DNA from: Leucobacter komagatae
GTDB lineage: Bacteria > Actinomycetota > Actinomycetes > Actinomycetales > Microbacteriaceae
DNA length: 64,000 nucleotides
Direction: 5' to 3'
Assembly (NCBI RefSeq): GCF_000834055.1
Contig: NZ_JXSQ01000013.1
Location: 33,961-97,960 of the forward strand
Part shown: one piece after another, positions 16,334 to 25,566 of the stretch
Layout: each line of letters starts with the position of its first letter
Numbering within the stretch: the stretch's first letter is position 1
The notes under the pieces: model-generated
Seen by the model: only the letters and a program-made list of their open reading frames with translations
Database searches by the model: none
What the model was told of the DNA's origin: nothing
Position numbers and translations under genes: made by a program

Positions 16334-17200
16334 TTAGTCGAGGTAGATGTCGAGGTCTTTCCAAAGCAGTTGCGTGCGCCGAAGCGCTTTCCTGCTGCGC
16401 TCGGGGTGTGCCGCTTCCATGCCTGCGAGCAAGCCATAGACGAGCGACGTTGTCGCCGTGATCGATTGGAAGAACGAGACACCCTCCGACGGCACGATCA
16501 GCACGTGGTCAGCGATCTCCGACAGGAGGCCGCGCCTCATATCGGTGATGACGAGTACACGCGCTCCAGCCGCACGTGCGGCTGCTGCGGCACCCCGTAG
16601 CTGTCCAATCGTGCGCCAGAGGTTGATGATGACGACGACGTCACCCTCACCAACGTCATTCATCGCGCTCGCGATATGGACGCTGCCGCGGCCCTCGTGG
16701 GAGATGTTGTACCCCATCGTCTTACCGAGGTGAGCGAGCACGGTCGCGGGACCGGCAAAAGAACCGAGACCAAACACGAGAATCCGTGTCGCGCCCGCGA
16801 GTAGCTCAACCGCAGCCTCAGCGTCAGCCTCGGAGTTCGACTCGCCTGCGTGTCTGAGGTTCGCGATATCGCGTTCGAGCGCCTGGTGCAGGGGCGAGTG
16901 GTAAGGACCGTGCTCAATCAGCGTGTCCTCCGTCGAGATGCTCGTGAGATAGAGCGAACGCAGCTCTCGCTGGAGGTCGGGCCAGCCGCGATAGCCAAGG
17001 GCCTGCGCGGTCCGCACAACCGTTGAATTGTTGACGCCTGCACGTCTGGCAACCTCGGCGGTGTCTGCAAACGCGATCATCTGCGGGTTGTGGCTCAGCG
17101 CTTCGGCGACGCGGCGCTGAGATTTCGTCAGGCTCGCCATGTTGAGAATGTCGGCGAAGAGCCCTTCGTGGCCAGCGCTCGACGAGGTGTCATTGGTCAT
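16334..17200 (-). CDS. RpiR/MurR family transcriptional regulator (HTH + SIS)
   Basis: A 288-aa regulator with an N-terminal RpiR helix-turn-helix (about residues 22-95; AEVARRAGVNNSTVVRTAQALGY is the reader helix region) and a SIS domain from about 128 to 260 (RILVFGLGSFAGPA, VVVIINLWRTIGQ, VLVITD). SIS domains usually sense phosphosugars. Placed at the head of the catabolic operon and separated from it by only 36 nt, it is probably autoregulated together with it. The ATG at 17200 is favoured by AAGGGAG upstream and by where homology begins; the frame stays open for 110 codons further but those include the operator region. The inverted repeat at 17232-17251 is a likely target. Confidence 0.88.
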   Translation of the reverse strand: MTNDTSSSAGHEGLFADILNMASLTKSQRRVAEALSHNPQMIAFADTAEVARRAGVNNSTVVRTAQALGYRGWPDLQRELRSLYLTSISTEDTLIEHGPYHSPLHQALERDIANLRHAGESNSEADAEAAVELLAGATRILVFGLGSFAGPATVLAHLGKTMGYNISHEGRGSVHIASAMNDVGEGDVVVIINLWRTIGQLRGAAAAARAAGARVLVITDMRRGLLSEIADHVLIVPSEGVSFFQSITATTSLVYGLLAGMEAAHPERSRKALRRTQLLWKDLDIYLD

Positions 17201-17231
17201 GTCGCCCCACTCCCTTGTGATCGAAAGAACG

Positions 17232-17280
17232 TCTGCAACCAATATTGCAGAACCTCCTTCCACAATGTCAAGTGCAGAAC
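17232..17280 (-). promoter_or_regulatory. candidate RpiR operators upstream of the catabolic operon
   Basis: A perfect inverted repeat, TCTGCAA-N6-TTGCAGA (17232-17251), lies 32 nt before the regulator's ATG. A further half-site copy TGCAGAAC occurs at 17273-17280, 27 bp from the equivalent TGCAGAAC at 17246-17253, i.e. between two and three helical turns. The cluster sits in the intergenic region shared with the divergent CDF gene. Confidence 0.55.
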
Positions 17281-17359
17281 GTTTCTCGGGGGCGACATAA
17301 TCGCTCAGATCAGCTAACATCGCCTCTAGGAGATGAGTCACGAGCGAAGGAGAGCGGGA

Positions 17360-18355
17360 ATGGGAACCGGACACAACCACGATCACGGCGTCAGCGGTGT
17401 GCAGACAGCGACGGGAAGCCACAGGAGGCGACTCATCGTCGTCCTCGCCATCTATGCGAGCATCATCCTTGCCCAGGTTGTCGGAGCGTGGATTACCAAC
17501 AGCCTCGCGTTGGCTGCCGAGGCCATGCACATGGCTGTCGACGCAAGCGGGATCCTCATCGCACTGATCGCCACCCTGCTCGCAACAAAGGCCGCAAGCG
17601 CAAAACGCAGCTACGGTCTCATGCGAGCGGAGATCGTAGCCGTACTCATCAACTGCCTGTTGCTCTTCGGCCTCGGCGGCTTCATTCTGTTTGAGGCGGT
17701 TGAGCGGTGGTTCAACCCGAGCGAAGTCGCTGGCGGCGGCGTCATCGTGTTCGCGGTGATCGGTCTTGCGGGAGCAGCTGCCTCGCTCGTGATCCTCAAC
17801 CGTGGCGCGAAAGAGAGCCTGAACGTGAAGGCTGCGTTCCTCGAGGTCATGAGCGACGGCATTGGCGCGGCGGCGATCATCGTGTCAGGCATCCTCAACG
17901 TCACGCTCGGATGGAACCAAGGGGACGCCCTCGCTGCCGCCGCCATCGGCGTGATTATTCTGCCCCGAGCGTTCATGCTGCTCAAGCAGGCGGTGAACCT
18001 CATCATGCAGGGCGTACCCAATGGCATTGATCTCGAAGAGGTTCGCGAATCGATCGTCGACACCGAGGGTGTCGAAGCCGTGCACAGTCTGCACGTCTGG
18101 GGACTCACCAGCGGCGTTTCTGTGATGTCCGCCCACATCGTTCCGACGGACACCGCGACCGACGCCGGTGACCACCCACGCATGCTTGACGAGCTCACAC
18201 TCGTCATGCGGGAGCGATTCGGCATCGAGCACTGCACATTCCAGTTCGAAGAGCTCGCGCACCTCGACCACGAGGGCCTCATGCACCGCGACCTCGCCGG
18301 GCTATCGCCAACCCCGTCGGTAAGCGGTGGTCAGCATGTTGGTCACAGCCATTGA
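17360..18355 (+). CDS. cation diffusion facilitator (CDF) metal efflux transporter
   Basis: A 331-aa CDF transporter with six membrane helices and a cytoplasmic ferredoxin-like C-terminal domain (SLHVWGLTSGVSVMSAHIV). Histidines cluster at both ends (GHNHDHG, GGQHVGHSH), as in zinc exporters. The first transport-site motif is His57-x3-Asp61 (EAMHMAVDASG). In the second, the usual histidine is glutamate (FLEVMSDGIG), which may alter metal preference. It exports divalent cations, probably zinc, by proton antiport. The ATG at 17360 is chosen for GAAGGAG 7 nt upstream. The ArsR gene that follows probably controls the locus. Confidence 0.9.
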   Translation: MGTGHNHDHGVSGVQTATGSHRRRLIVVLAIYASIILAQVVGAWITNSLALAAEAMHMAVDASGILIALIATLLATKAASAKRSYGLMRAEIVAVLINCLLLFGLGGFILFEAVERWFNPSEVAGGGVIVFAVIGLAGAAASLVILNRGAKESLNVKAAFLEVMSDGIGAAAIIVSGILNVTLGWNQGDALAAAAIGVIILPRAFMLLKQAVNLIMQGVPNGIDLEEVRESIVDTEGVEAVHSLHVWGLTSGVSVMSAHIVPTDTATDAGDHPRMLDELTLVMRERFGIEHCTFQFEELAHLDHEGLMHRDLAGLSPTPSVSGGQHVGHSH

Positions 18356-18362
18356 GCGCGGG

Positions 18363-18418
18363 GCGTTCGCCAGCCGGGGCAGCCGGCCCGGCCGGGCAAG
18401 CCAGGCCTGCCCGAACGC
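18363..18418 (+). terminator. nested hairpin between the CDF and ArsR genes
   Basis: GCGTTCG/CGAACGC closes an inner GGGCAG/CTGCCC stem in a very G+C-rich 56-nt segment just after the CDF stop. There is no U-tract, so it may stall or protect the transcript rather than terminate it. Confidence 0.35.
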
Positions 18419-18465
18419 GGCGGACCCGCCAGCAGCACCTCAGGGACGATGAACACGGCGAGCAG

Positions 18466-18485
18466 TATCATCGAGAAATGATGAT
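18466..18485 (+). promoter_or_regulatory. ArsR gene -10 and overlapping operator candidate
   Basis: TATCAT (18466-18471) is followed by 6 nt and the ATG, so the transcript is probably leaderless. An inverted repeat ATCATC-N7-GATGAT (18467-18485) covers both the -10 and the first codons, where bound ArsR would block its own transcription. Confidence 0.55.
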
Positions 18486-18864
18486 GAACGCGAATCGGGC
18501 AGAGGGTAGCGAGCGAGCGGCCGAGCTTGAGGCGCTCGTCCCTGCAACCTGTCTCTTCCATAGCTTCAGCGATCCGTCTCGACTCGTGATCCTCCAGCAT
18601 CTCCAGCTTGGGGAGCACAGGGTCGTCGACCTCACCGAGCATCTCGGCCTGTCCCAGAGCACCGTCTCAAAGCACCTCGCTCGGCTTAAGGACGCGGGCC
18701 TCGTGGCCTCGCGCCCAGAGGGAAGAGCTTCCGTGTACTCGCTGCAGCATGCCGAGGCACTCACCGAGCTCCTGGCCGCGGCAGAAAAGCTGCTCGCCCT
18801 CACTGGCGACGCGGTGCAACTCTGCCCCGTACACGGACCAAGGGCCGCCGCGAAATCAGAGTGA
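18478..18864 (+). CDS. ArsR/SmtB-family metal-responsive repressor
   Basis: A 128-aa winged-helix protein: TCLFHSFSDPSRLVILQHL is the family's first core helix pair, QSTVSKHLARLKDAGLV (residues 60-76) the recognition helix, and GRASVYSL the wing. Unlike CadC, the alpha-3 region (HRVVDLTEHL) lacks cysteines; possible metal ligands are Cys25, His28 and the C-terminal Cys116/His119 pair in CPVHG. It should release DNA on binding a metal ion, derepressing the preceding CDF exporter. The ATG at 18478 is set by the -10 six nt upstream; two more ATG codons follow directly. The 3' end lies inside a terminator stem, with the TGA in its loop. Confidence 0.88.
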   Translation: MMMNANRAEGSERAAELEALVPATCLFHSFSDPSRLVILQHLQLGEHRVVDLTEHLGLSQSTVSKHLARLKDAGLVASRPEGRASVYSLQHAEALTELLAAAEKLLALTGDAVQLCPVHGPRAAAKSE

Positions 18865-18887
18865 TCTGATTCGCAGGCGGCCCTTGG
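18838..18887. terminator. bidirectional terminator between ArsR and guaB genes
   Basis: CCAAGGGCCGCC-GCGAAATCAGA (18838-18860) pairs with TCTGATTCGC-A-GGCGGCCCTTGG (18865-18887): about 22 bp with one bulge. The arsR-type gene's TGA is in the GTGA loop, so the left arm is coding sequence. Confidence 0.75.
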
Positions 18888-18906
18888 CCATTGCCCGAAG
18901 CGGCGA

Positions 18907-20418
<1,512 letters not shown>

Positions 20419-20447
20419 TTAATGCTCGTGGCGTCGACGGAGAGTTA

Positions 20448-21380
20448 CTAGTCTAAGGGAATCGGACCTGTGTGAGGCTGATGGGCGGTTCCAGGGTCTG
20501 GCGCGCGGCGCAAGCGAACGACCATATCGGCGATGAGGAACATCAGCGCGATCCACACGGCGATGAATCCGATCCAGCGGGCGAGCGGCAGTTCCTCCCC
20601 CATCACGAAGAATCCGAAGATGAAACCAAGGATCGGCGTGAGGAACTGCAGGAAGCCGATGTAGGTGAGCGGCAGCCGCCTCGCTGCCTCACCAAACAGA
20701 ATAAGCGGGATGGCAGTGAGCAGGCCGCTCACGAGCACGAGCGAGGTGATGACGCCGCCGTGGGCGAAGGCGCTCAGACCAGCGACCGACGCGACGACCG
20801 CGAGTTGCACGAGGCCAATGGGGACGGAAACGAGCGTCTCCACCGTGAGCCCTGTCACACCGTCAACGTGTTCGATGCGCTGGTGCACGACCCCGTAAAG
20901 CCCGAAGGTGACGGCGAGACCGAGCGCGATCCAAGGGACCCTGCCGTAGGAAATCGCGGAGAACAGCACGCCCGCGCCCGCGATGATCACCGCAACCCAC
21001 TGCAACCGCGAGAGCTTCTCTCGCCAGAAGATGACGCCGAAGAGGATCGTGAAGAGTGGGTTAATGAAGTAGCCGAGTGCGGTCTCGAGCACGTGGCCGG
21101 TGATCACGCCGAGGACAAAGATCTGCCAGTTGGCGTAGAGCAGGATCGACGACAGGGCAAACAACCCGAAGGTCTTAGGCGCCCTGAGCACACTGACGAT
21201 GCGGTCCCAGCGCCGCGTGACCGTCACGATGAGGGCGCAGACGATGAGCGTGGTGATCACTCGCCACGAGACGACCTCAAATGGATTCGCGACCGCAATC
21301 AAGGTGAAGAACAGCGGAAACGTCCCCCAGAGGAGGTACGCGCCAATTCCATCGCCAAGTCCAGCGCGCGTTTCTTTCAC
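20448..21380 (-). CDS. rarD: EamA-family transporter RarD
   Basis: A 310-aa protein with ten hydrophobic helices arranged as two EamA repeats, beginning GIGAYLLWGTFPLFFTLI and including the RarD-typical GYFINPLFTILFGVIFWREKLS and TYIGFLQFLTPILGFIFGFFVMGEELP. RarD proteins are inner-membrane permeases of the drug/metabolite transporter superfamily with no firmly known substrate. The start is GTG at 21380, 6 nt after TAGACT (21387-21392), with no Shine-Dalgarno sequence. It lies downstream of groES but a strong terminator separates them. Confidence 0.92.
   Translation of the reverse strand: MKETRAGLGDGIGAYLLWGTFPLFFTLIAVANPFEVVSWRVITTLIVCALIVTVTRRWDRIVSVLRAPKTFGLFALSSILLYANWQIFVLGVITGHVLETALGYFINPLFTILFGVIFWREKLSRLQWVAVIIAGAGVLFSAISYGRVPWIALGLAVTFGLYGVVHQRIEHVDGVTGLTVETLVSVPIGLVQLAVVASVAGLSAFAHGGVITSLVLVSGLLTAIPLILFGEAARRLPLTYIGFLQFLTPILGFIFGFFVMGEELPLARWIGFIAVWIALMFLIADMVVRLRRAPDPGTAHQPHTGPIPLD
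20450..20455 (-). promoter_or_regulatory. -10 of guaB
   Basis: TAGACT on the minus strand overlaps the TAG stop of rarD and predicts a leader of about 34 nt containing AAAGAGG before the guaB ATG. Confidence 0.5.
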
Positions 21381-21386
21381 TGCCTC

Positions 21387-21392
21387 AGTCTA
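21387..21392 (-). promoter_or_regulatory. -10 of rarD (leaderless)
   Basis: TAGACT on the minus strand, 6 nt before the GTG start codon. Confidence 0.55.
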
Positions 21393-21475
21393 CGCCTCTT
21401 CTCACGCGACATGCGGGGTAGCGCTACGCGGGCGGGGCAACTGCAGACGGCCAACGCTCAGAGCCTGGAAAGCAC

Positions 21476-21514
21476 GAAGCCGGGGCAGCACCGCAATGGT
21501 GCTGCCCCGGCTTC
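21476..21514 (-). terminator. terminator of groES
   Basis: A perfect 17-bp stem (21476-21492 with 21498-21514) and 5-nt loop begins 10 nt past the groES stop; the minus-strand tail reads GTGCTTTCC. Confidence 0.85.
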
Positions 21515-21524
21515 GCGAAACGAT

Positions 21525-21821
21525 TTAGCGCTCGATGACCGCGAGAATGTCGCGGCTTGAGAGCACGAGGTACTCCTCGCCAGCGGCCTTGATCTCGGTG
21601 CCGCCGAACTTCGAGTAGATGACGATGTCGCCGACGTTTACGTCGACGGGGATCCGGGTGCCGTTGTCCGAGACACGGCCGGGGCCCACTGCAACAACCT
21701 TGCCCTCCTGGGGCTTTTCCTTCGCGCTGTCAGGAATGACGAGACCGGAAGCAGTGGTCTGCTCCGCCTCTACCTGCTGGATGACGATTCGATCCTCGAG
21801 CGGCTTGATGGCGACCGACAC
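21525..21821 (-). CDS. groES: co-chaperonin GroES
   Basis: A 98-aa GroES, the 10-kDa heptameric lid of the GroEL folding chamber. [11 protein letters not shown] at the N-terminus, the mobile loop around [25 protein letters not shown] and the final [24 protein letters not shown] are all conserved. The GTG at 21821 has AAGAGG upstream. A CIRCE operator overlaps the promoter, so HrcA should repress it until heat shock. groEL does not follow: a terminator and rarD take its place, so a groEL copy must lie elsewhere in the genome. Confidence 0.97.
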   Translation of the reverse strand: MSVAIKPLEDRIVIQQVEAEQTTASGLVIPDSAKEKPQEGKVVAVGPGRVSDNGTRIPVDVNVGDIVIYSKFGGTEIKAAGEEYLVLSSRDILAVIER

Positions 21822-21851
21822 GGTTGACCTCTTTCCAAAGCTGTTGGTTTT

Positions 21852-21867
21852 GCACCCTTGCGGGTGC
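21852..21867 (-). promoter_or_regulatory. GNRA-capped hairpin in the groES 5' leader
   Basis: In the minus-strand RNA, GCACCC-GCAA-GGGTGC forms a 6-bp hairpin with a GCAA tetraloop, 30 nt before the groES start. It could stabilise the heat-shock mRNA. Confidence 0.5.
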
Positions 21868-21878
21868 CTCTGTAGGAG

Positions 21879-21908
21879 ATTCTATGACCCCCGTTGGCAC
21901 TCATGCAA
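21879..21908 (-). promoter_or_regulatory. groES promoter
   Basis: TTGCAT (21903-21908) and TAGAAT (21879-21884) on the minus strand are separated by 18 bp. The -35 lies in the CIRCE spacer, so HrcA binding would block RNA polymerase. Confidence 0.65.
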
Positions 21909-21920
21909 GGCGAGTGCCAA
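21894..21920. promoter_or_regulatory. CIRCE operator (HrcA binding site)
   Basis: TTGGCACTC-N9-GAGTGCCAA (21894-21902 and 21912-21920) is a perfect 9-9-9 CIRCE inverted repeat, differing from the classical TTAGCACTC half only at the third base. Confidence 0.93.
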
Positions 21921-22003
21921 CGCCTGGGGTCGGGGATCGCGCACAGCGAACACAGCAACCCAAAGGTAGGCTTAGAACCAACCCTTAACTGACTTGGAGC
22001 ACC

Positions 22004-22456
22004 ATGAGCACCATCAATCCCCAAGAGCCATCGCAGTACGGCCAGAACGACACGGCAGCGCAGCCGACCGTCCCGTTCCCGGCTGATCAGTCCCCGAGTG
22101 CCCCGCAGTTCGGTACCGCAGCGTACGCTGCGCCTTACGCACCCCACCAGAACGCGGCACAGCAGTACGAATACCCGGGGAAGGCTCCCGCAGCGACGAC
22201 ACTCAAGGATACGAACACGTACGCCGTCATCGCGATTATTCTGGCGTTCATCGCGCCCATCGCCGGCATCATCTTCGGTCACCTCGGCTTGAACCAGGTC
22301 AAGCGCAATGGCGATGCCGGCCGCGGCCTCGCACTCACAGCGCTCATCTACGGTTACTGCGTGACCGCGCTCGGAATCCTGTTCATCGGGCTCTACATCA
22401 GCGCCTTCGCCCTGATGATCGGTGCAGCCACGAGCGCGGGCTTCTCGTCGTATTGA
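22004..22456 (+). CDS. DUF4190 membrane protein
   Basis: A 150-aa protein: about 65 N-terminal residues rich in Pro, Gln, Ala and Tyr, then two hydrophobic helices (TYAVIAIILAFIAPIAGIIFGHLGLNQVKR and ALIYGYCVTALGILFIGLYI) that match the DUF4190 module. No activity is known; such proteins are common single- or double-helix membrane anchors in actinobacteria. GGAG precedes the ATG at 22004 and TAGGCT (21967-21972) is a likely -10. A second DUF4190 protein lies at 23765-24388, with a methyltransferase between them. Confidence 0.8.
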   Translation: MSTINPQEPSQYGQNDTAAQPTVPFPADQSPSAPQFGTAAYAAPYAPHQNAAQQYEYPGKAPAATTLKDTNTYAVIAIILAFIAPIAGIIFGHLGLNQVKRNGDAGRGLALTALIYGYCVTALGILFIGLYISAFALMIGAATSAGFSSY

Positions 22457-22466
22457 GCAACGACGC

Positions 22467-23753
22467 GTGAGCGAGCACGTCAGCACCCGACCCCGGGAAT
22501 CGTCTGCGGGGCAAGCACGCCCAATCCCCGGCTGGGATGCCCTCACGACCGCGCACGGTGCGGCGCTGCTGGCACGAGCCGCGGAGCTTGGCGCGTCCGG
22601 ATCCTCGATCGACAGCATTGGTCAGCGCCTCAGGCGCGAAACCGAAGTCGATCCGAACCTGCTTGCAGCAGCGCTCACGGTAACGGGGCTGCGCGCCAAG
22701 GCGGTGCCAAAGTTTGGTGAGCGCTCCGGCGACATGCTTTTCACGCAAGCCGGTCTCGAGCAGGCATCGCGACGCCAGGTCGCCGCGCTCCATGCGTCGC
22801 GCTTCGCCGGCTGCACGACCGTAGCCGACCTCGGGTGCGGCCTCGGCGCTGAGTCGCTCGCCTTCCTCCGCGCAGGGCTCGGCGTTCGCGCCGTCGAACT
22901 CGATCCGCTCACGGCCGTATTCGCCGCCCACAACCTGGGAATCGAAGCGGCCGCGCTTCACGCAGAGCGGGGCACGGCGCCAGCTTTCGAGGTGCTCACC
23001 GGCGACGCAACCGTGCTCGGAAGCGCCGACGCTGACGGCGTCTTCCTCGATCCAGCGCGACGCACACCGGGACACAGCGACACCAGACGGATCGCCGCAG
23101 CAGCGGACTACTCCCCCTCGCTTGATTTCGCCTTCGACGCCGCGCGATCGGCACGCGCAGGCGGGGTCAAGCTCGGGCCGGGCCTCGACCGCGAGCTCAT
23201 CCCAGAAGACGCTGAGGCGCAGTGGGTCTCAGTCGACGGCCAACTCGTCGAGATGGGCCTGTGGTTTGGCGCTGCGGCAAGGCCAAGCATCCGCCGGGCT
23301 GCCACCGTCATTCGCACGACGCCAGCCGGTCAGGATCTCCACGAGTTGCTCGCGCCAGCTGACGCGGAAGACGTTGACGTCCGGGAGCTTGGCGAATACC
23401 TCATCGAGCCGGACGGCGCGGTGATCCGCGCGCGCCTCATCGGGCAGCTCGCAGCTGAGCTCGACGCCGGCATGATCCACGAGGGCATCGCGTACCTCAC
23501 AACCGATCGGCTGCCCGAGACCCCATTCGCCCAGGTGTTCCGCATCACTGAAGAGCTCCCAGCACGCGAGAAAGACCTCAAACGCGCCCTCGCGCAGCGT
23601 GGCATCGGCCGGCTCGAAATCAAAAAGCGCGGCGTGGATGTGGATCCCGCCGCGCTTCGCACGCGTTTGCGCCTGAAGGGGCCGCAGTCAGCGACCCTGA
23701 TCCTCAGCCGCTCGGCGGGCAGGCATGTAGCCCTGCTCGCCGAGCGCTGCTGA
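22467..23753 (+). CDS. class I SAM-dependent methyltransferase with THUMP-like domain
   Basis: A 428-aa protein with a Rossmann methyltransferase core: motif I DLGCGLGAES at residues 121-130, the acidic residue in RAVELDPL, and DPARR at 195-199, a motif typical of this family. The C-terminal third (LGEYLIEPDGAVIRARL to RLKGPQSATLILSR) fits the THUMP-like module of actinobacterial RNA or macrolide-type methyltransferase relatives. The substrate is probably RNA, but this is not established. Start GTG at 22467 is selected because upstream codons overlap the DUF4190 gene and are not conserved; it lies 10 nt after that gene's stop, so co-transcription is likely. Confidence 0.8.
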   Translation: MSEHVSTRPRESSAGQARPIPGWDALTTAHGAALLARAAELGASGSSIDSIGQRLRRETEVDPNLLAAALTVTGLRAKAVPKFGERSGDMLFTQAGLEQASRRQVAALHASRFAGCTTVADLGCGLGAESLAFLRAGLGVRAVELDPLTAVFAAHNLGIEAAALHAERGTAPAFEVLTGDATVLGSADADGVFLDPARRTPGHSDTRRIAAAADYSPSLDFAFDAARSARAGGVKLGPGLDRELIPEDAEAQWVSVDGQLVEMGLWFGAAARPSIRRAATVIRTTPAGQDLHELLAPADAEDVDVRELGEYLIEPDGAVIRARLIGQLAAELDAGMIHEGIAYLTTDRLPETPFAQVFRITEELPAREKDLKRALAQRGIGRLEIKKRGVDVDPAALRTRLRLKGPQSATLILSRSAGRHVALLAERC

Positions 23754-23764
23754 GGAAGAGTGGC

Positions 23765-24388
23765 TTAGTAGCTCTCAGAGAGAATCTCGGCGCACGACAC
23801 AGTCTGCCCGAATACCTCAACGGATGTTGCCCCGCCGAGGCAAGCCTCAGCTGCGGAAACGCCGGAGCTCGCGAGCCCGAGCACGGCAAACATGAGGAAG
23901 GCGCCAACAATCACGCCGAGTGCACCAACGATGATGCCGATCACGGCGGGCAGGTTCTTCGCCTGAGCCTTCTTGGACTGCACGAGCCCAATAATGCTGA
24001 GAACGAGGCCGATCAGTGAGATCGGGAGGATGAACGAGACGATGAGACCGACGATACCGAGCGTCTTGCCCGGGACCGTCGCGGGAGCCTGGCCGTACCC
24101 GGGAGCCTGGCTGTACCCGGGAGCCTGGGCATAGCCAGGAGCCTGTGGGGCAGCTCCGAAGCCCTGGGTTGCACCGTATCCGGGCTGCGGGGCACCGGGG
24201 GCGACGTACGGCGCGCCAGGCTGGAAGGGGGCCTGCGGCGGCTGCTGCGCCTCAGGCTGCGGCGGGACAGGGAAGCCAGCCGGGGCATCTTGCGGGAGCG
24301 GTGGCGCAACGGGAGGTGCTACTGGCGGAGTCGCCTGCGGCTGCTCCGGCGTTGCTCCGGGATCGGTGTTCGGCGTGTTGTCGGACAT
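23765..24388 (-). CDS. proline-rich DUF4190 membrane protein
   Basis: A 207-aa protein. The first 105 residues are extremely rich in Pro, Ala, Gln and Gly, with three tandem APGY(A/S/G)Q hexapeptides encoded by an 18-bp DNA repeat. Two hydrophobic helices follow (TLGIVGLIVSFILPISLIGLVLSIIGLVQ and AVIGIIVGALGVIVGAFLMFAVLGLA), separated by SKKAQAKN, and a short exported tail carries two cysteines (EACLGG, VSCAEI) that could form a disulfide. The proline-rich tail is presumably cytoplasmic or cell-wall facing. The function is unknown. It converges on the methyltransferase gene with 11 bp between stops. Confidence 0.78.
   Translation of the reverse strand: MSDNTPNTDPGATPEQPQATPPVAPPVAPPLPQDAPAGFPVPPQPEAQQPPQAPFQPGAPYVAPGAPQPGYGATQGFGAAPQAPGYAQAPGYSQAPGYGQAPATVPGKTLGIVGLIVSFILPISLIGLVLSIIGLVQSKKAQAKNLPAVIGIIVGALGVIVGAFLMFAVLGLASSGVSAAEACLGGATSVEVFGQTVSCAEILSESY
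24085..24138. repeat. 3 x 18-bp tandem repeat in the DUF4190 gene
   Basis: Three adjacent copies of an 18-mer beginning GAGCCTGG, the first two differing at a single base; a fourth partial copy follows. They encode the APGYxQ hexapeptides. Confidence 0.85.
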
Positions 24389-24459
24389 ATCGTTCCTTAC
24401 AGTATGTATCTGCTGACTGACAGCCAGCAGAACAACGATACATCGAGAACGGCGTCGCG

Positions 24460-25566
24460 CTACAACTGAATGTCAGTGACTGGAAGCGTCGAGTCGGCGC
24501 CGAAGTCGATCCCGGAGGGAGCGTGACCGGCCGCAACAAGCTGCGCCCCGAGCGACGCGATCATCGCTCCGTTGTCCGTGCAGAGCGAGAGCGGCGGCAC
24601 CCTGAGCTCGACGCCAGCGGCCTTGGCGCGCTCCGCTGCGACCTCGCGCAACCGCGCGTTCGCGACCACGCCACCGCCGAGCAACAGCCGCGGCACGCCG
24701 AGATCCTGGCACGCGGCGAGCGCCTTCGTAAGGAGGACATCTACGACGGCCTCCCGGAAACTCGCCGCAACGTCTGCGACGGGAACCTCCTCGCCCGCTG
24801 CGATGCGCTTCTCCACCCACCTGGCAACCGACGTCTTCAGGCCAGAGAACGAGAAATCATATCGATGCTTCGCCATGTCCTTCGGGAGCGTCAGACCGCG
24901 AGGGAAACGGATCGCCGCGGGGTCACCTTCGGCCGCAACGCGGTCAATATGCGGTCCGCCCGGGTACGGCAAGCCGAGGAGCCTCGCGACCTTATCGAAC
25001 GCCTCCCCCGCCGCGTCGTCAATCGTCTCGCCGAGCAGTTCGACGTCGCTCACGAGATCCCGCACCAGCAAGAGCGACGTGTGACCGCCCGAGACCAGCA
25101 GCGCAATCGTCGGCAGCTCAAGCTCCCCGACAGACCCAACGGCAGGCCTGAGACCCTCGCCGTGCAGCAGATCTGCCCCGACATGCCCAACGAGATGGTT
25201 TACGGCATACAGCGGCCGATCGATCGCGACCGCGAGCGCCTTCGCCGCAGACACACCAACCATGAGCGCACCGGCAAGGCCGGGGCCCCCGGTCACCGCG
25301 ACGGCATCGATCTCGTCGATCGTTACCCCCGCGTCGGCGAGCGCGCGCGCAATCGTCGGGTTCATTGCTTCAAGATGGGCGCGAGCGGCGATCTCGGGAA
25401 TCACTCCCCCGAACCTGGCGTGCTCATCCATCGACGAAGCGATCGCGTTCGCGAGCAGGGTCCGCCCGCGTACGATGCCGACGCCCGTCTCGTCACAGCT
25501 CGTCTCGATACCGAGAACGAGCGGCTCACGCGCTGGGGTCTGTGCTGCGGTCACTGTCTCACTCAC
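24460..25566 (-). CDS. tsaD: tRNA N6-adenosine threonylcarbamoyltransferase TsaD
   Basis: A 368-aa TsaD/Kae1 protein, the catalytic transferase of the t6A tRNA modification. [15 protein letters not shown] opens the ASKHA fold, [13 protein letters not shown] provides the two metal-binding histidines, [10 protein letters not shown] and YSFSGLKT-type [12 protein letters not shown] segments follow, and the C-terminal [10 protein letters not shown] is intact. The GTG at 25566 overlaps the rimI stop by 4 nt. It is last of the seven-gene glmS-to-tsaD chain, so all three core t6A proteins (TsaB, TsaD, TsaE) are made from one transcript. Confidence 0.96.
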   Translation of the reverse strand: MSETVTAAQTPAREPLVLGIETSCDETGVGIVRGRTLLANAIASSMDEHARFGGVIPEIAARAHLEAMNPTIARALADAGVTIDEIDAVAVTGGPGLAGALMVGVSAAKALAVAIDRPLYAVNHLVGHVGADLLHGEGLRPAVGSVGELELPTIALLVSGGHTSLLLVRDLVSDVELLGETIDDAAGEAFDKVARLLGLPYPGGPHIDRVAAEGDPAAIRFPRGLTLPKDMAKHRYDFSFSGLKTSVARWVEKRIAAGEEVPVADVAASFREAVVDVLLTKALAACQDLGVPRLLLGGGVVANARLREVAAERAKAAGVELRVPPLSLCTDNGAMIASLGAQLVAAGHAPSGIDFGADSTLPVTDIQL

